From Litomosoides sigmodontis (lineage: Eukaryota > Nematoda > Chromadorea > Rhabditida > Onchocercidae): a stretch of 64,000 nucleotides of DNA. This document shows positions 63,701 through 64,000 of this stretch, piece by piece (within the stretch, counting starts at the first letter, position 1; each line of letters begins with the position of its first letter). The notes beneath the pieces were generated by a model. The model was not told the origin of the DNA, ran no database searches, and was given only the letters and a program-made list of their open reading frames with translations. The stretch lies in the NCBI GenBank assembly GCA_963070105.1, contig OY718804.1, positions 8,291,817 through 8,355,816 on the forward strand, given 5' to 3'. Position numbers and translations under genes: made by a program.

Positions 63701-64000
63701 GCTAATGGAAATGTATTCTAAGTGATCGTTGAACGTCGGTGATTAGAAGAGATCGGCGAAATACACTAATTGTTGAAGAGGTGGCTGTTTAGCCTACCCT
63801 CGAAGAAGCATTAGTGATCGTTGGACGTTAAGAAAACAGCAAGAATATTTGATATGCTGTTTCCGCCACTTCTTAAAAAATTTAACAACTACTGCACTCT
63901 CGCAATTCATTCAGTATTTGAATTTTAGTTCATTTTCACAGCGTCCAAAATTTAACTGTGATCCTAATGATTTGGAACTTTGCATTGAATAAAGTAATCT
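60746..64000. other. AT-rich spacer, no gene seen
   Basis: Contains a short palindrome (60904-60923: CCTTGTAC and GTACAAGG around ATAC) and AT-rich low-complexity sequence. Frames at 62765-63112 (minus) and 62784-63005 (plus) overlap each other and have no recognisable domain or splice partner. Confidence 0.5.

Overview
The window is nuclear DNA of a nematode, probably a spirurine (clade III) worm, although the sequence alone does not fix the species. The evidence is: A+T-rich composition; genes split into many exons of about 60-440 bp with GT-AG (and a few GC-AG) introns; 3' splice-acceptor signals 3 to 45 nt before the start codon in five of the six genes, as expected for spliced-leader trans-splicing; long simple-sequence arrays; and proteins with clear animal orthologues. 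There is no bacterial gene, CRISPR array, recognisable transposon or convincing tRNA/rRNA gene.

Layout. (1) 1511-5406, minus: two-RRM RNA-binding protein of the RBMS/SUP-26 family, 5' end unresolved. (2) 5.4-21.8 kb: gene-poor, low-complexity DNA with a dense cluster of TGATAA (GATA-factor) motifs at 8.2-10.8 kb, a 446-bp (AGT)n array, a 29-bp minisatellite and one possible small secreted peptide (19899-20084). (3) 21793-24204, minus: class I fructose-bisphosphate aldolase, 8 exons, 363 aa, all catalytic residues present. (4) 24.2-29.1 kb: aldolase upstream region, no gene seen. (5) 29122-38549, minus: Mediator subunit MED1 (MDT-1.1/SOP-3 type), 21 exons, about 1396 aa. (6) 39311-42562, plus: UBX-domain protein UBXN4, 11 exons, 446 aa, head to head with MED1. 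(7) 44531-49789, plus: bHLH factor AP-4 (TFAP4/HLH-11), about 372 aa, with a compound microsatellite in its first intron. (8) 51230-57026, minus: BBSome subunit BBS7 (OSM-12), 17 exons, converging on AP-4, with a 700-bp (AAT)n array in intron 2 and an X-box-like site 235 bp upstream. (9) 57-64 kb: AT-rich DNA with a 477-bp (ACT)n array and no convincing gene.

The genes are independent single-copy housekeeping or regulatory genes (RNA binding, glycolysis, transcription co-activation, ER-associated degradation, E-box transcription factor, cilium trafficking). No operon is seen: no two adjacent genes lie close together on the same strand. The exon models were built by hand from splice signals, reading-phase continuity and family similarity; total lengths divide by three for aldolase, MED1, UBXN4 and AP-4. 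BBS7 has one unresolved frame step between exons 8 and 9.

The most unusual structure is a pair of overlapping, mutually exclusive perfect hairpins (51076-51135) just downstream of the BBS7 stop codon, in the gap between two convergent genes. Also notable are the GATA-motif cluster, the candidate RFX site at BBS7, three homology-supported GC-AG introns sharing the same GCAAGT donor, AT-hook-like motifs in MED1, and giant (AGT)n and (ACT)n arrays that are one repeat family in opposite orientations.
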